Shown here piece after piece: positions 15,253 through 22,652 of a stretch of 22,669 bases of DNA (position 1 is its first letter; each line of letters begins with the position of its first letter). The notes below the pieces were generated by a model. That model was given only the letters and a program-made list of their open reading frames with translations. It made no database searches and was not told the origin of the DNA. Position numbers and translations under genes: made by a program. Where the stretch lies: positions 48,662-71,330 of the forward strand of contig DIQZ01000010.1 of the NCBI GenBank assembly GCA_002424305.1. Direction: 5' to 3'. Source of the DNA: Firmicutes bacterium UBA5449. GTDB lineage: Bacteria; Bacillota; SHA-98; UBA4971.

Positions 15253-15296
15253 CTTGACACCTGCAATCCTAGCACATGAAATGCCCCGGTGTCAAG
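15253..15296. promoter_or_regulatory. tRNA-Glu promoter within a CTTGACACC dyad
   Basis: On the minus strand TTGACA (15295-15290), 18 bases, TAGGAT (15271-15266) with a TGC extension: a likely promoter with a start near 15259, 35 bases ahead of tRNA-Glu. The same nine bases CTTGACACC occur on the plus strand at 15253-15261, making a 9-bp inverted repeat with a 26-base centre; there TTGACA-17-TGAAAT points the other way. Confidence 0.55.
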
Positions 15297-15339
15297 ATCT
15301 TCTGTGAGCTCCAGTCGGACTTTGTGAGGGAAGCTATGA

Positions 15340-15345
15340 TATAAT
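15340..15345 (+). promoter_or_regulatory. Extended -10 element for the HD-domain gene
   Basis: TATAAT at 15340-15345 is preceded by TGA, giving an extended -10. No good -35 is visible. The start would be near 15352, about 94 bases before GTG 15446. Confidence 0.45.
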
Positions 15346-15445
15346 ATCTTCCATAAGTAGCGCATAAAGGCCCAAATAGCGGAGGGCAATAACTGAGTTA
15401 GCTTTAGATGAGAAGTGATTTCGTATCCAGTGGGGGATGATCTTA

Positions 15446-16048
15446 GTGGGAAACCTGCACGAACGTACCAACTGTGACATCGAGGTTCTGCAAAAGGAGA
15501 GGCTGCAAAACCGTTGTCTGGAGATTCTAAGGCATTATGAGCTTCCCAAAGGCATTATAGACCATTCAATAAGAGTGGCTCACATAGCTGAGTTCATCGC
15601 TTGTGGACTGGATACTTCAGGTTACCCTGTTGACATTAGTGAAACGGTGGCTTCAGCGTTGCTCCACGACGTAGGAAAATCCAAGGTTTACAGGAGACAG
15701 AGAGCAAGGAACCATGCGGAGGCATCCGCGGAAATTGTAGCCGAAGAAGGCCTGGAAGAACTGGCTCCTATAGTTTCCAGTCACATACTTGACGCAATTA
15801 TCACTGAGAATCATTCACCCCTTACGTGGGAACAAAAGATTGTGTTCTATTCTGACAAGATTGTGACTCATAAGCTTGTGACGTTAGAGGAGCGCTTTCA
15901 CGATCTCCATCAAAGACGTCCTGATATAAAACACCTGCTTGATGCAGCATACAAACCCACAAAAGCCCTGGAGACTGAGGTGCTGGAGTCAGCACGTATC
16001 AATTGGGATGATCTTGAGTCTCATTGGGCTCACTATGCTCAGAAGTGA
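15446..16048 (+). CDS. HD-domain protein (putative phosphohydrolase)
   Basis: This protein has about 200 residues, numbered from GTG 15446. An HD metal-binding domain is visible: DHSIRVAHIAEF (His40), ALLHDVGK (His74, Asp75), NHAEASAEIV (His90) and a later FYSDKIV aspartate. These are the ligands of the HD superfamily, whose members hydrolyse phosphomonoester or diester bonds of nucleotides. No other domain is present and the substrate cannot be told. I prefer GTG 15446 because GGGGGATG at 15432-15439 gives 6 to 8 bases of spacing. The in-frame ATG at 15437 lies inside that G-rich site. The 3' end overlaps the MATE gene on the other strand by 50 bases. Confidence 0.8.
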   Translation: MGNLHERTNCDIEVLQKERLQNRCLEILRHYELPKGIIDHSIRVAHIAEFIACGLDTSGYPVDISETVASALLHDVGKSKVYRRQRARNHAEASAEIVAEEGLEELAPIVSSHILDAIITENHSPLTWEQKIVFYSDKIVTHKLVTLEERFHDLHQRRPDIKHLLDAAYKPTKALETEVLESARINWDDLESHWAHYAQK

Positions 16049-17420
16049 CAGGCATAGCGTGATGCACTACTACACGACGCTTCCAGCGCCCTGTCTTATA
16101 GTAGGCGTAATTCAGTATCGATCCTGCAATCGGCCCTGCTACAAGAGCCATCCATACGCCTTTTATGCCGAATCTCGGCAATCTTGAGAGAACTGCAGCC
16201 AGAGGAACTCTTACTCCCCATAAAGAGGTTAAGGTCATTAACATGGCGGTAACCGTATCGCCTGCCCCACGCAGCACCCCTGATAATGCAAACATACAAG
16301 CATATGGGACATACGATAGCGCTGCGAATCTCAAGTAATCTATGCCTACAGCAATTACGCGTACATCTTTGGTGAAGATAGCCACGAGCCTATCAGGAAC
16401 AGCTAATACTATTAAGGATAGGGTTGCTGTAATACCCACTGTGAGGAGCAGGCTCCAGCGAACAGAATCCCTGACTCTGTCGTCGCGATCTGCACCAAGG
16501 TTCTGACCTACGAGAGAAGTAACTGCAAGACCTCCGCTCATTGCCGGCATGAACGCAAATTGATCCAGTCTAAGGCCTACGCCGTAACCTGCCATTACGG
16601 TGCTTCCAAACCTGTTTACTATGGAGTTAACTGTCAGCGCGCTCAGTGAAACCGCTGTTTGCTGAACGCCTGCAGGAAGTCCAATCTTTGCTATCAATGA
16701 GAACAGAGAAAAGTCTATCCGCCATGCACCTCGCCGGAGGGTAAGTAATCCTGAGACCTTTTGGAGATATGTAAGAGCTAGAATTGCTGAGAATGCTTGG
16801 GCCAGGACTGTAGCAAGGGCTACTCCTGCAATCTCCATCCGAGGGATAGGTCCTAGTCCGAATATGAAGATTGGGTCGAGAATTATGTTAGCAAAAGTCG
16901 CGTATGCCAGAAAACGTAGTGGGGTTCTGGAGTCACCAAGTCCTCTGAGAATGGAGCCGGCTGCGTTATACAGGAACATCACAACAAGGCCCGACAGGTA
17001 TATTCCGAGATACGTGGATGCGCCGTCAAATACGTCAGGAGGTACGTTTATTGCCCTAAGCAGTGGTTTTCTTGCCAGAACTCCTATGGCGGATACAATG
17101 ATTCCGACTATGGTCAGGAGGACGATGGAATTCGTTACTATGTGGCGAACCTGATCTTCCTGTTTTGCACCCCAGTGCTGTGCAACTATGGTGGTTATGG
17201 CTATAGTGAGACCTAAGACTAACGCTATCAGGGCATGAATGATAGGTCCACTGGCTGATACTGCAGCAAGAGCCTGCGGGCCCAGATACCTGCCTACCCA
17301 AAAACTGTCTACGGTGCTGTACATAGCTTGAAGGAAATTCCCCAACAGCAAAGGTATGGAGAACGTTATGAGATGACGAGGTATGCTGCCTTCTGTGAAA
17401 TCAGTGGTTCCTTGTTGCAT
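15999..17420 (-). CDS. MATE family multidrug/cation exporter
   Basis: This protein has about 473 residues and twelve predicted membrane helices in two homologous halves. It starts with DFTEGSIPRHLITFSIPLLLGNFLQAMYSTVD, the typical MATE N-terminus (DFTEG ... LxGNxLQ); YxxVDxFWVGRYLG and the RLDQFAFMPAMSGGLAVTSLVGQN segment of the second half are also family marks. Such proteins export drugs or metabolites in exchange for sodium or protons. The ATG at the complement of 17418-17420 has GGAGAG 7 bases upstream and begins right before the conserved part. An in-frame ATG at 17490-17492 would add 24 polar residues with no ribosome binding site. The end overlaps the HD gene by 50 bases. The substrate is unknown. 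Confidence 0.92.
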   Translation of the reverse strand: MQQGTTDFTEGSIPRHLITFSIPLLLGNFLQAMYSTVDSFWVGRYLGPQALAAVSASGPIIHALIALVLGLTIAITTIVAQHWGAKQEDQVRHIVTNSIVLLTIVGIIVSAIGVLARKPLLRAINVPPDVFDGASTYLGIYLSGLVVMFLYNAAGSILRGLGDSRTPLRFLAYATFANIILDPIFIFGLGPIPRMEIAGVALATVLAQAFSAILALTYLQKVSGLLTLRRGAWRIDFSLFSLIAKIGLPAGVQQTAVSLSALTVNSIVNRFGSTVMAGYGVGLRLDQFAFMPAMSGGLAVTSLVGQNLGADRDDRVRDSVRWSLLLTVGITATLSLIVLAVPDRLVAIFTKDVRVIAVGIDYLRFAALSYVPYACMFALSGVLRGAGDTVTAMLMTLTSLWGVRVPLAAVLSRLPRFGIKGVWMALVAGPIAGSILNYAYYKTGRWKRRVVVHHAMPVTSEHSEPNETQDHPN

Positions 17421-17808
17421 GTGACTGCTCTCCAAGATCCTGCCTGCTTGTGCTGGGCAGGGATTTACTCTGTAATCAGTAAGGCCTGGCATTTAGTGAA
17501 ATGAGTCCGGTAGCAATTCATCAGGTACGGTGATTGGTATAGCAGTACTTATGTTACCTGTCATGGTAGCATAGATCAATGACTATCCAAAAAAGACGAC
17601 TGTTCATTATCCCGGATTATCTCAGAGTTCGTATATGGAGTGGAAACTTCCTCCCATAATGGTTCTAGCAGCCAATATTGCCCTGAATTACCTGGTTCAG
17701 ATCATCTTTCCTATGCAGGAATTCAATATCTATACGCGAACTTGATGAGATATACCTGCTAACTTATGTCTACTAATCCAGTATAGCGGTAGAAGGGAGA
17801 GAATTAGG
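17421..17808. other. Divergent intergenic region between MATE and protease genes
   Basis: These 388 bases hold no convincing gene. On the minus strand TTGATC-17-TAACAT (about 17545-17585) is a weak promoter candidate for the MATE gene. On the plus strand I see no clear consensus promoter for the protease; a TTGATG near 17742 has only a poor -10 partner. AGAAGGGAG at 17791-17799 is the likely protease Shine-Dalgarno. Confidence 0.45.
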
Positions 17809-19533
17809 ATTAGAAGCAAGAAATACACTTTATCAATAGCATTGTTCTTAGCTCTTGTTGCAGCGCTTAGCATGATGATGACAGGTTGTTCGTCCGGGAG
17901 CTTCGGTGATCCTTATCAACCACCTGTTACGCCTGATCCTGATCCGCCGACAAACCCATTTATTTATGGGAAAGTCGTTGGGCATGTGGTGATGGAGACC
18001 GGCTACAACGCAACAGGTCTTACAATGTCGGACGGTCCCGGCGTGGTAGTTCAGGGAGCAACCAGTACGAAGCCGCTCGCCCCTACCGGTGGTCCTGAAT
18101 ATCGAGATTCAGATATTTTAGTGAGTTTCCGGAAAGGCACATCGGAGGACGAAATCCGAACACTGGTGGGAAACCACGGATATCATGTGAAGCGTGTCAT
18201 AGAGGGTCTTGGGGTCCATGTTATAGGAATCCCCGGTGGTACTGACCCGGTTCTGGCAGCAGAAGACTTCCAAAGCAACCCTCAGGTAAGACACGCACAG
18301 CCTAACTGGGTCGGGCGGGTCACTGAGACGCATGATGCAAGCACTTTGAGAGTTCCCAATGACTCGCGCTATTCCAGCCAATGGGCACTTGATGCCATGG
18401 GGCTCCCCTATGCCTGGGATAAAACCACAGGCAGCGGAAGTGTGACTGTAGCAGTGATTGATACCGGTGTTCAGGTAGATCACCCGGATCTTGCCGGAAA
18501 CGTTGGATCAGGCTATGATTTCTACAATAAAACATCGAGCGTAACTGATTACAACGGACATGGAACACATATTGCAGGAATAATTGGGGCAACAGCCAAT
18601 AATGGATTGGGAATTGCCGGGATAAACTGGAATGTAACAATAATGCCTCTTAAAGCTGCTGATAATTCCGGAGGCGGGTATCTCAGTCTTTCAGAGATTA
18701 TCGAAGCCTTACGCTATGCTGCGGATAATGGAGCTGACGTAGTCAATATGAGCTTCCAAATCGGAGGCGCATCCAGCGGTGAAGATTTGTTCATGGAAGA
18801 GGCAATTGAATATGCGTATAACAAGGGCGTGACAATGATAGCAGCCGCCGGAAATGAAGGTCAACAGTGGTTAGCCTATCCTGCCAGGCATTCTAAAGTT
18901 ATTGCTGTTAGCGCCGTAGGACCTGACCTGAACCGTGCAAGCTGGAGCAACTACGGTAACAACATTGATGTAGCTGCGCCGGGAGATAGCATTCTCAGCA
19001 CATGGCCTGTAAATACTTTTGCATCTGCTTCAGGCACATCTATGGCAGCACCGCAAGTCGCAGGTGTAGCAGCACTCTTAATTGCATCAGGTGTGAGGGG
19101 TCCGGAAAACATACGGAGAGTCCTTCATGAAACCGCCATGGATTTGGGTGAGCCGGGGTACGATAATATGTATGGTTGGGGTCTCGTCAATGCTCATGCA
19201 GCTGTAACCGGTTCTTTGATCACGAAGATGAAAATCTTCGCAGGAGATGATGACGGTATAAGTGTAACTCCTCGCAGTGATATGGCAAATCCGGTTGCAG
19301 GTGGTTTCTTCCAGACAGAGAATGTTGAAAAAGGCTCCTGGTACATATACGGGTGGATAGATATTAATAATGACGGAACTGTAGATGAAGGGGATTACTT
19401 TGGACGAACCCCCGGTAAGATAACTTCTAATGACGGAGTTGTGACTGGGATTGAGCTTCGTGTAAGCCCTAATGTCGGAGTCGGGGTAACAGGGATATCA
19501 AGGGTTGTTAAACTTCCGGACGAAGGAAGGTGA
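17809..19533 (+). CDS. Subtilisin-family (S8) serine protease lipoprotein, probable ATT start
   Basis: The protein has about 574 residues, numbered from ATT 17809. Order: lipoprotein signal with basic n-region RSKKYT and lipobox MTGC (Cys27); a Pro/Asp linker; a short beta-rich segment; a subtilase propeptide-like domain (about 100-170, ILVSFRKGTSEDEIRTLV); and the S8 domain with Asp218 (VAVIDTGV), His251 (NGHGTHIAG), oxyanion Asn349 (AAAGNEG) and Ser411 (GTSMAAPQVAG). A C-terminal beta domain contains DINNDGTVDEGDYFG, a likely calcium-binding loop. The catalytic set is intact, so it should be an active outer-surface protease. The only canonical start, TTG 17842, lacks a ribosome binding site and would remove the basic n-region. 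ATT 17809 lies 9 bases after GGGAG. No ATG or GTG exists after the in-frame stop at 17746. The next gene encodes a BsuPI-type inhibitor. Confidence 0.9.
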   Translation: MRSKKYTLSIALFLALVAALSMMMTGCSSGSFGDPYQPPVTPDPDPPTNPFIYGKVVGHVVMETGYNATGLTMSDGPGVVVQGATSTKPLAPTGGPEYRDSDILVSFRKGTSEDEIRTLVGNHGYHVKRVIEGLGVHVIGIPGGTDPVLAAEDFQSNPQVRHAQPNWVGRVTETHDASTLRVPNDSRYSSQWALDAMGLPYAWDKTTGSGSVTVAVIDTGVQVDHPDLAGNVGSGYDFYNKTSSVTDYNGHGTHIAGIIGATANNGLGIAGINWNVTIMPLKAADNSGGGYLSLSEIIEALRYAADNGADVVNMSFQIGGASSGEDLFMEEAIEYAYNKGVTMIAAAGNEGQQWLAYPARHSKVIAVSAVGPDLNRASWSNYGNNIDVAAPGDSILSTWPVNTFASASGTSMAAPQVAGVAALLIASGVRGPENIRRVLHETAMDLGEPGYDNMYGWGLVNAHAAVTGSLITKMKIFAGDDDGISVTPRSDMANPVAGGFFQTENVEKGSWYIYGWIDINNDGTVDEGDYFGRTPGKITSNDGVVTGIELRVSPNVGVGVTGISRVVKLPDEGR

Positions 19534-19539
19534 TTAGTG

Positions 19540-20016
19540 ATGTTTTCTGAACGAGTTCTTACTGGAAACAGGCTGATTATTTGTTTGATAACGGTACTTA
19601 TTACTTGTGTCTCTATTGCAGGGTGCTCTGCGAATGCTTTCAAGAACCTAAAAGTTCAAATAGGTGCAAGCCCAATAAGGATAGATGGGCGAAATTTTAC
19701 AGTATTCACTGTAGCAGCCCTAAACACAGGTGAAGAGAGTGTCGGGCTCAAGTTCTCCAGTGGAATGCAATTCGATTTCGTGATCGTGTCAGAGGATACT
19801 GAGATATGGCGCTGGTCTCATGATAAGGTTGCTGCCATGATGTTGACAGAGCGCGAGATAGCCCCGGATGAGCTTGCCCTACATTCAGTTGTGTGGGACG
19901 GCAGTGACCTTTTAAATATGCAAGTACCTCCGGGTCAGTACCAAGTGTTCGGTGAGATTCTCACAAAACCTAAAGTGAGAACAAACAAAGTAATTTTCTA
20001 TTGGCCGGGTAACTAA
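19540..20016 (+). CDS. BsuPI-type proteinase inhibitor domain lipoprotein
   Basis: This protein has about 158 residues: a signal with lipobox IAGC (Cys29) and one BsuPI domain (PF12690). Family marks are the Ig-like strands FTVFTVAALNTGEESVGLKF, QFDFVIV, the EIWRWSHDKVAAMML block and VVWDGSDLLNMQVPPGQYQVFGEI. The name-giving B. subtilis IPI protein inhibits the intracellular subtilisin ISP1; here the domain is exported and membrane-anchored. It starts 6 bases after the stop of the S8 lipoprotein gene with AGGAAGG at 19524-19530, so the two are cotranscribed and may be a cognate protease and inhibitor. GTG 19537 is an alternative start one codon upstream. Some BsuPI domains act in adhesion or have no known target, so inhibition is inferred. 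Confidence 0.85.
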   Translation: MFSERVLTGNRLIICLITVLITCVSIAGCSANAFKNLKVQIGASPIRIDGRNFTVFTVAALNTGEESVGLKFSSGMQFDFVIVSEDTEIWRWSHDKVAAMMLTEREIAPDELALHSVVWDGSDLLNMQVPPGQYQVFGEILTKPKVRTNKVIFYWPGN

Positions 20017-20066
20017 GTACGACATAATTACAGCCTTACAATAGGATGTCAATACTCATTTAAGCG

Positions 20067-20106
20067 CGTTCACCCTCATAAATTATGTGTAGTATGGGGG
20101 TGAACG
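20067..20106 (+). promoter_or_regulatory. 14-bp hairpin that buries the L,D-transpeptidase Shine-Dalgarno
   Basis: CGTTCACCCTCATA (20067-20080) pairs with TATGGGGGTGAACG (20093-20106): 13 Watson-Crick pairs and one G-U, loop of 12 bases. The 3' arm contains the whole GGGGGTGA Shine-Dalgarno (20096-20103), and ATG 20109 follows two bases after the stem. There is no T-run, so it is not a terminator. Confidence 0.75.
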
Positions 20107-20108
20107 TC

Positions 20109-21110
20109 ATGTCTTCACGCTTCGTATGGAAGGTTTTCATCGCTTCAGTAATAGCCTTAACCGTAGCAGCTTTCAGTCTTCCGCTTATTTCTCTGCCCCT
20201 TATCTCCCCACGAGCTACCAGGCTTATGCTCGCGGAGGCGAATCCAAGTAACTACACGCTTATCATCCCGGGGTGCGAATGCAGCGGAACCTATCGCAGT
20301 CTCCGCCTGGCTTACCCGCACTTCCGCGGATACGATGTAGCTGAGCTTCAGGAGCGCCTTCTTGCTTTGGGCTTTTTCTCAGGGAAGGTTGACGGTGTGT
20401 TTGGTGTTTCGACTGATACCGCAGTACGAGAATTTCAGAAAGCTGTCAGCATGGAGCCGGACGGTCTTGTCACAGATTCACTATGGCTTGTTATGGCTAC
20501 AGGTCCGTCGCGCACTCTGCCCACAATTGCTGATCTTCCCCCCGGTGAACGAAGAATTGTTGTTGATGTAAATAGACTTGTGCTGACTCTCTACGTGGGT
20601 GACGAAGTTATCAAGAGATATCCAATAGCTATTGGAAAGTGGCGAACGCCTACACCTGTGGGAGAGTTCATCATTAGTGACAAAGATTATGCGCCGGGCG
20701 GGGCGTTTGGCACCCGCTGGATGGGTCTTAATGTGCCTTGGGGAAGCTACGGGATTCACGGTACAAACAAACCATGGTCGATAGGTAGCGCAGCCAGCGC
20801 AGGATGCATCAGAATGCTTAATCAAGATGCGGAAGAGCTTTTTGAGCTTGTTCCAATTAAGGCTTCGGTGGAAATAATCGGAGGGAAACCGGAGGGCGAG
20901 ATTGCGCGCAACCTCAAGATGGGACACACAGGTCGAGATGTCCAGGTGCTTCAGTACTTCCTTCGACTTTGCGCGTTTGACGCGGGTCCATTAGATGGCA
21001 GATTTGGTAGTCGTGTTGAGGCAGCAGTGAAAGAAATGCAAAAGCTTTATGGAGTCCCACCTACCGGCCGAGTTGGTATAAATGAGCTCTACCTTCTGGG
21101 GTTGCGCTAG
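20109..21110 (+). CDS. L,D-transpeptidase (YkuD) flanked by two peptidoglycan-binding domains
   Basis: This protein has about 333 residues. An N-terminal hydrophobic signal or anchor (about 6-33) precedes a PG_binding_1 domain (about 75-130, VAELQERLLALGFFSGKVDG), a YkuD domain (about 145-258) and a second PG_binding_1 domain (about 265-330, DVQVLQYFLRLCAFDAGPLDG). The active site is intact: His217 in IHGTN and Cys233 in SAGCIRM. YkuD enzymes make 3-3 cross-links or attach proteins to peptidoglycan; in spore formers many act in the spore cortex or envelope. ATG 20109 is chosen since GGGGGTGA at 20096-20103 lies 5 bases upstream. An in-frame ATG at 20085 lies in the hairpin loop and has no ribosome binding site. 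Two binding domains on both sides of YkuD are less usual than one. Confidence 0.93.
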   Translation: MSSRFVWKVFIASVIALTVAAFSLPLISLPLISPRATRLMLAEANPSNYTLIIPGCECSGTYRSLRLAYPHFRGYDVAELQERLLALGFFSGKVDGVFGVSTDTAVREFQKAVSMEPDGLVTDSLWLVMATGPSRTLPTIADLPPGERRIVVDVNRLVLTLYVGDEVIKRYPIAIGKWRTPTPVGEFIISDKDYAPGGAFGTRWMGLNVPWGSYGIHGTNKPWSIGSAASAGCIRMLNQDAEELFELVPIKASVEIIGGKPEGEIARNLKMGHTGRDVQVLQYFLRLCAFDAGPLDGRFGSRVEAAVKEMQKLYGVPPTGRVGINELYLLGLR

Positions 21111-21164
21111 GCAAACGGAGGTTTGGTATAGGCTGGCTGCCCTATCGTCATAGGAGGGATTTGC

Positions 21165-22652
21165 GTGCTCAAGAAGGCTCTCAAAATCGTATTGGCAGTT
21201 TTAGTCGTTCTGCTGCTGGGTGTTGCAGGAGCAGCAGTTCATATATTCAACCATCCGGGACTCTTGCCTCCGGGGTCTTACCATCCTCGAGCATTATACT
21301 GTCGGTTTCTGGGGTACCATGTCCATCCATGGGTGGAGGTTGATCCAACTAAGGAATATACGTTAAAGATTTGGAGTGCTCGCTGGCCCATATTTCAGGA
21401 TGGGTACGGGTATGACGATCTCATCGAAGAAGTAATTGAAGAATTTCAGCAGACTTACGCGAATGTCGATGTTGAATATGTGCTCTTGCCCTTGGGTGAA
21501 GTTGAGGTAGCAATAGAGAAGGCAGTTGAAAATTCCACACCTCCTGACATATGCATAGCTCCGTTCGATCCCTCGCTTATTGAGAGCGGGTTAGTGGTTC
21601 CTATTAACATGTTTGTGTGTGATGAGCCAAGAGAAGATATTGACGCTACCCCGGCTGCTGATTTTGAATCCTCTACTTTAGAGTCTGTATCAATTGATGA
21701 CCGCTTTTGGGCATGGCCTTCATGGACAGCAGTGGGATCTTGGGCAGGAAATGCACAGATCCTTCGTGAGGTAGGAATAGATGTTGAAAGAGTCATGCTG
21801 CATGGATGGTCATATGAGGATGTCCTGACAATGGTGGATGCGCTAAAGGAGCGCCAGATTGGAGTAGAAGAGCGATACAGAACATATGGGTTAGTTCTTT
21901 CCACAGCATCTACTTATACAATTGACTCATTGATGGAAGCTGCCGGGAGCGGGGTTGTGTTCTCACAGGACGGCAGCCTTTTGTGGCAAGGAGAAACCCT
22001 TCAATCCTGCTTGTCTTTTCTTAAGAATATCAGGACGGGGAAAGGTTTTCCCGAGCCGGTCCATATGATGGATGAGAAGATGCTGGAACTTTTCTGGACG
22101 GGTAGAGCAGCTGTAATAGGTCCGGTGGGTCCGGGCTTCTTGAGACATGTCAGAGAGAGACAGGACAGAATAACCAAAGGCACCCTTTTCTCGGGTGGAA
22201 GAGAAATAGAACCTGTGCTGTTGCCGGTTCCCCATCCTATTGACAGTAAGATTTGTGCATCCATAACTTTGCATGTAGCGACTGTGTTTATGCGCCCTGA
22301 GGCACGCGGGGCAGATGCTGCGCATTTGGCTGTCAGGCTTGCAGAGGCTTTAGCCGGAAAGGAGGCTCTATGGCTTGCTCGCCAGTTGCCTGTAATGCCC
22401 GCTAGAACGGAAGACCGTGAGCGTGGGTTTGACCATGCAGTGTTGGACGGTGCTACTTGGAGTTTTCTTTCGGGAGCTGCCTCATCCGGCAAAATGTACC
22501 ACAACTTATCAACTGCGATAAAAGAAAAGGAGAGGCTTTCCAAAGAACAGGTAATCAGTCCAATGATGGATGAGTTTTGGAGAGGAACCGTAACCCCACA
22601 CGAGTTCGATCAACGTCTTTCTGCCTATGCTGAGGAAATCTCAGACAATTGA
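21165..22652 (+). CDS. Membrane-anchored extracellular solute-binding-like protein (family 1)
   Basis: This 495-residue protein has an N-terminal hydrophobic helix (about residues 6-27) with KK before it and no lipobox cysteine, so it is either cleaved by signal peptidase I or stays anchored. The rest resembles ABC transporter family 1 (sugar-type) binding proteins: IEEVIEEFQQTYANVDVEYVLLP near the start, TPPDICIAPFDPSLIESGLVVPIN, and the FWTGRAAVIGPVGPGFLRHV segment near residue 310. The start GTG 21165 has AGGAGGG at 21152-21158. It follows the L,D-transpeptidase after 54 bases without a terminator. No permease or ATPase gene is visible before the window ends 17 bases later. A lone regulatory or sensory role is possible. 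The family is fairly sure; the ligand is unknown. Confidence 0.8.
   Translation: MLKKALKIVLAVLVVLLLGVAGAAVHIFNHPGLLPPGSYHPRALYCRFLGYHVHPWVEVDPTKEYTLKIWSARWPIFQDGYGYDDLIEEVIEEFQQTYANVDVEYVLLPLGEVEVAIEKAVENSTPPDICIAPFDPSLIESGLVVPINMFVCDEPREDIDATPAADFESSTLESVSIDDRFWAWPSWTAVGSWAGNAQILREVGIDVERVMLHGWSYEDVLTMVDALKERQIGVEERYRTYGLVLSTASTYTIDSLMEAAGSGVVFSQDGSLLWQGETLQSCLSFLKNIRTGKGFPEPVHMMDEKMLELFWTGRAAVIGPVGPGFLRHVRERQDRITKGTLFSGGREIEPVLLPVPHPIDSKICASITLHVATVFMRPEARGADAAHLAVRLAEALAGKEALWLARQLPVMPARTEDRERGFDHAVLDGATWSFLSGAASSGKMYHNLSTAIKEKERLSKEQVISPMMDEFWRGTVTPHEFDQRLSAYAEEISDN

Noticed and set aside
17842..17844. TTG 17842 as the start of the protease
   Set aside because: There is no Shine-Dalgarno ahead of it, and the basic n-region of the lipoprotein signal lies upstream in frame.
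22001..22543. A 180-codon minus-strand open frame within the solute-binding-like gene
   Set aside because: It is the mirror of a well-supported coding frame and shows no recognisable motif or start signal.
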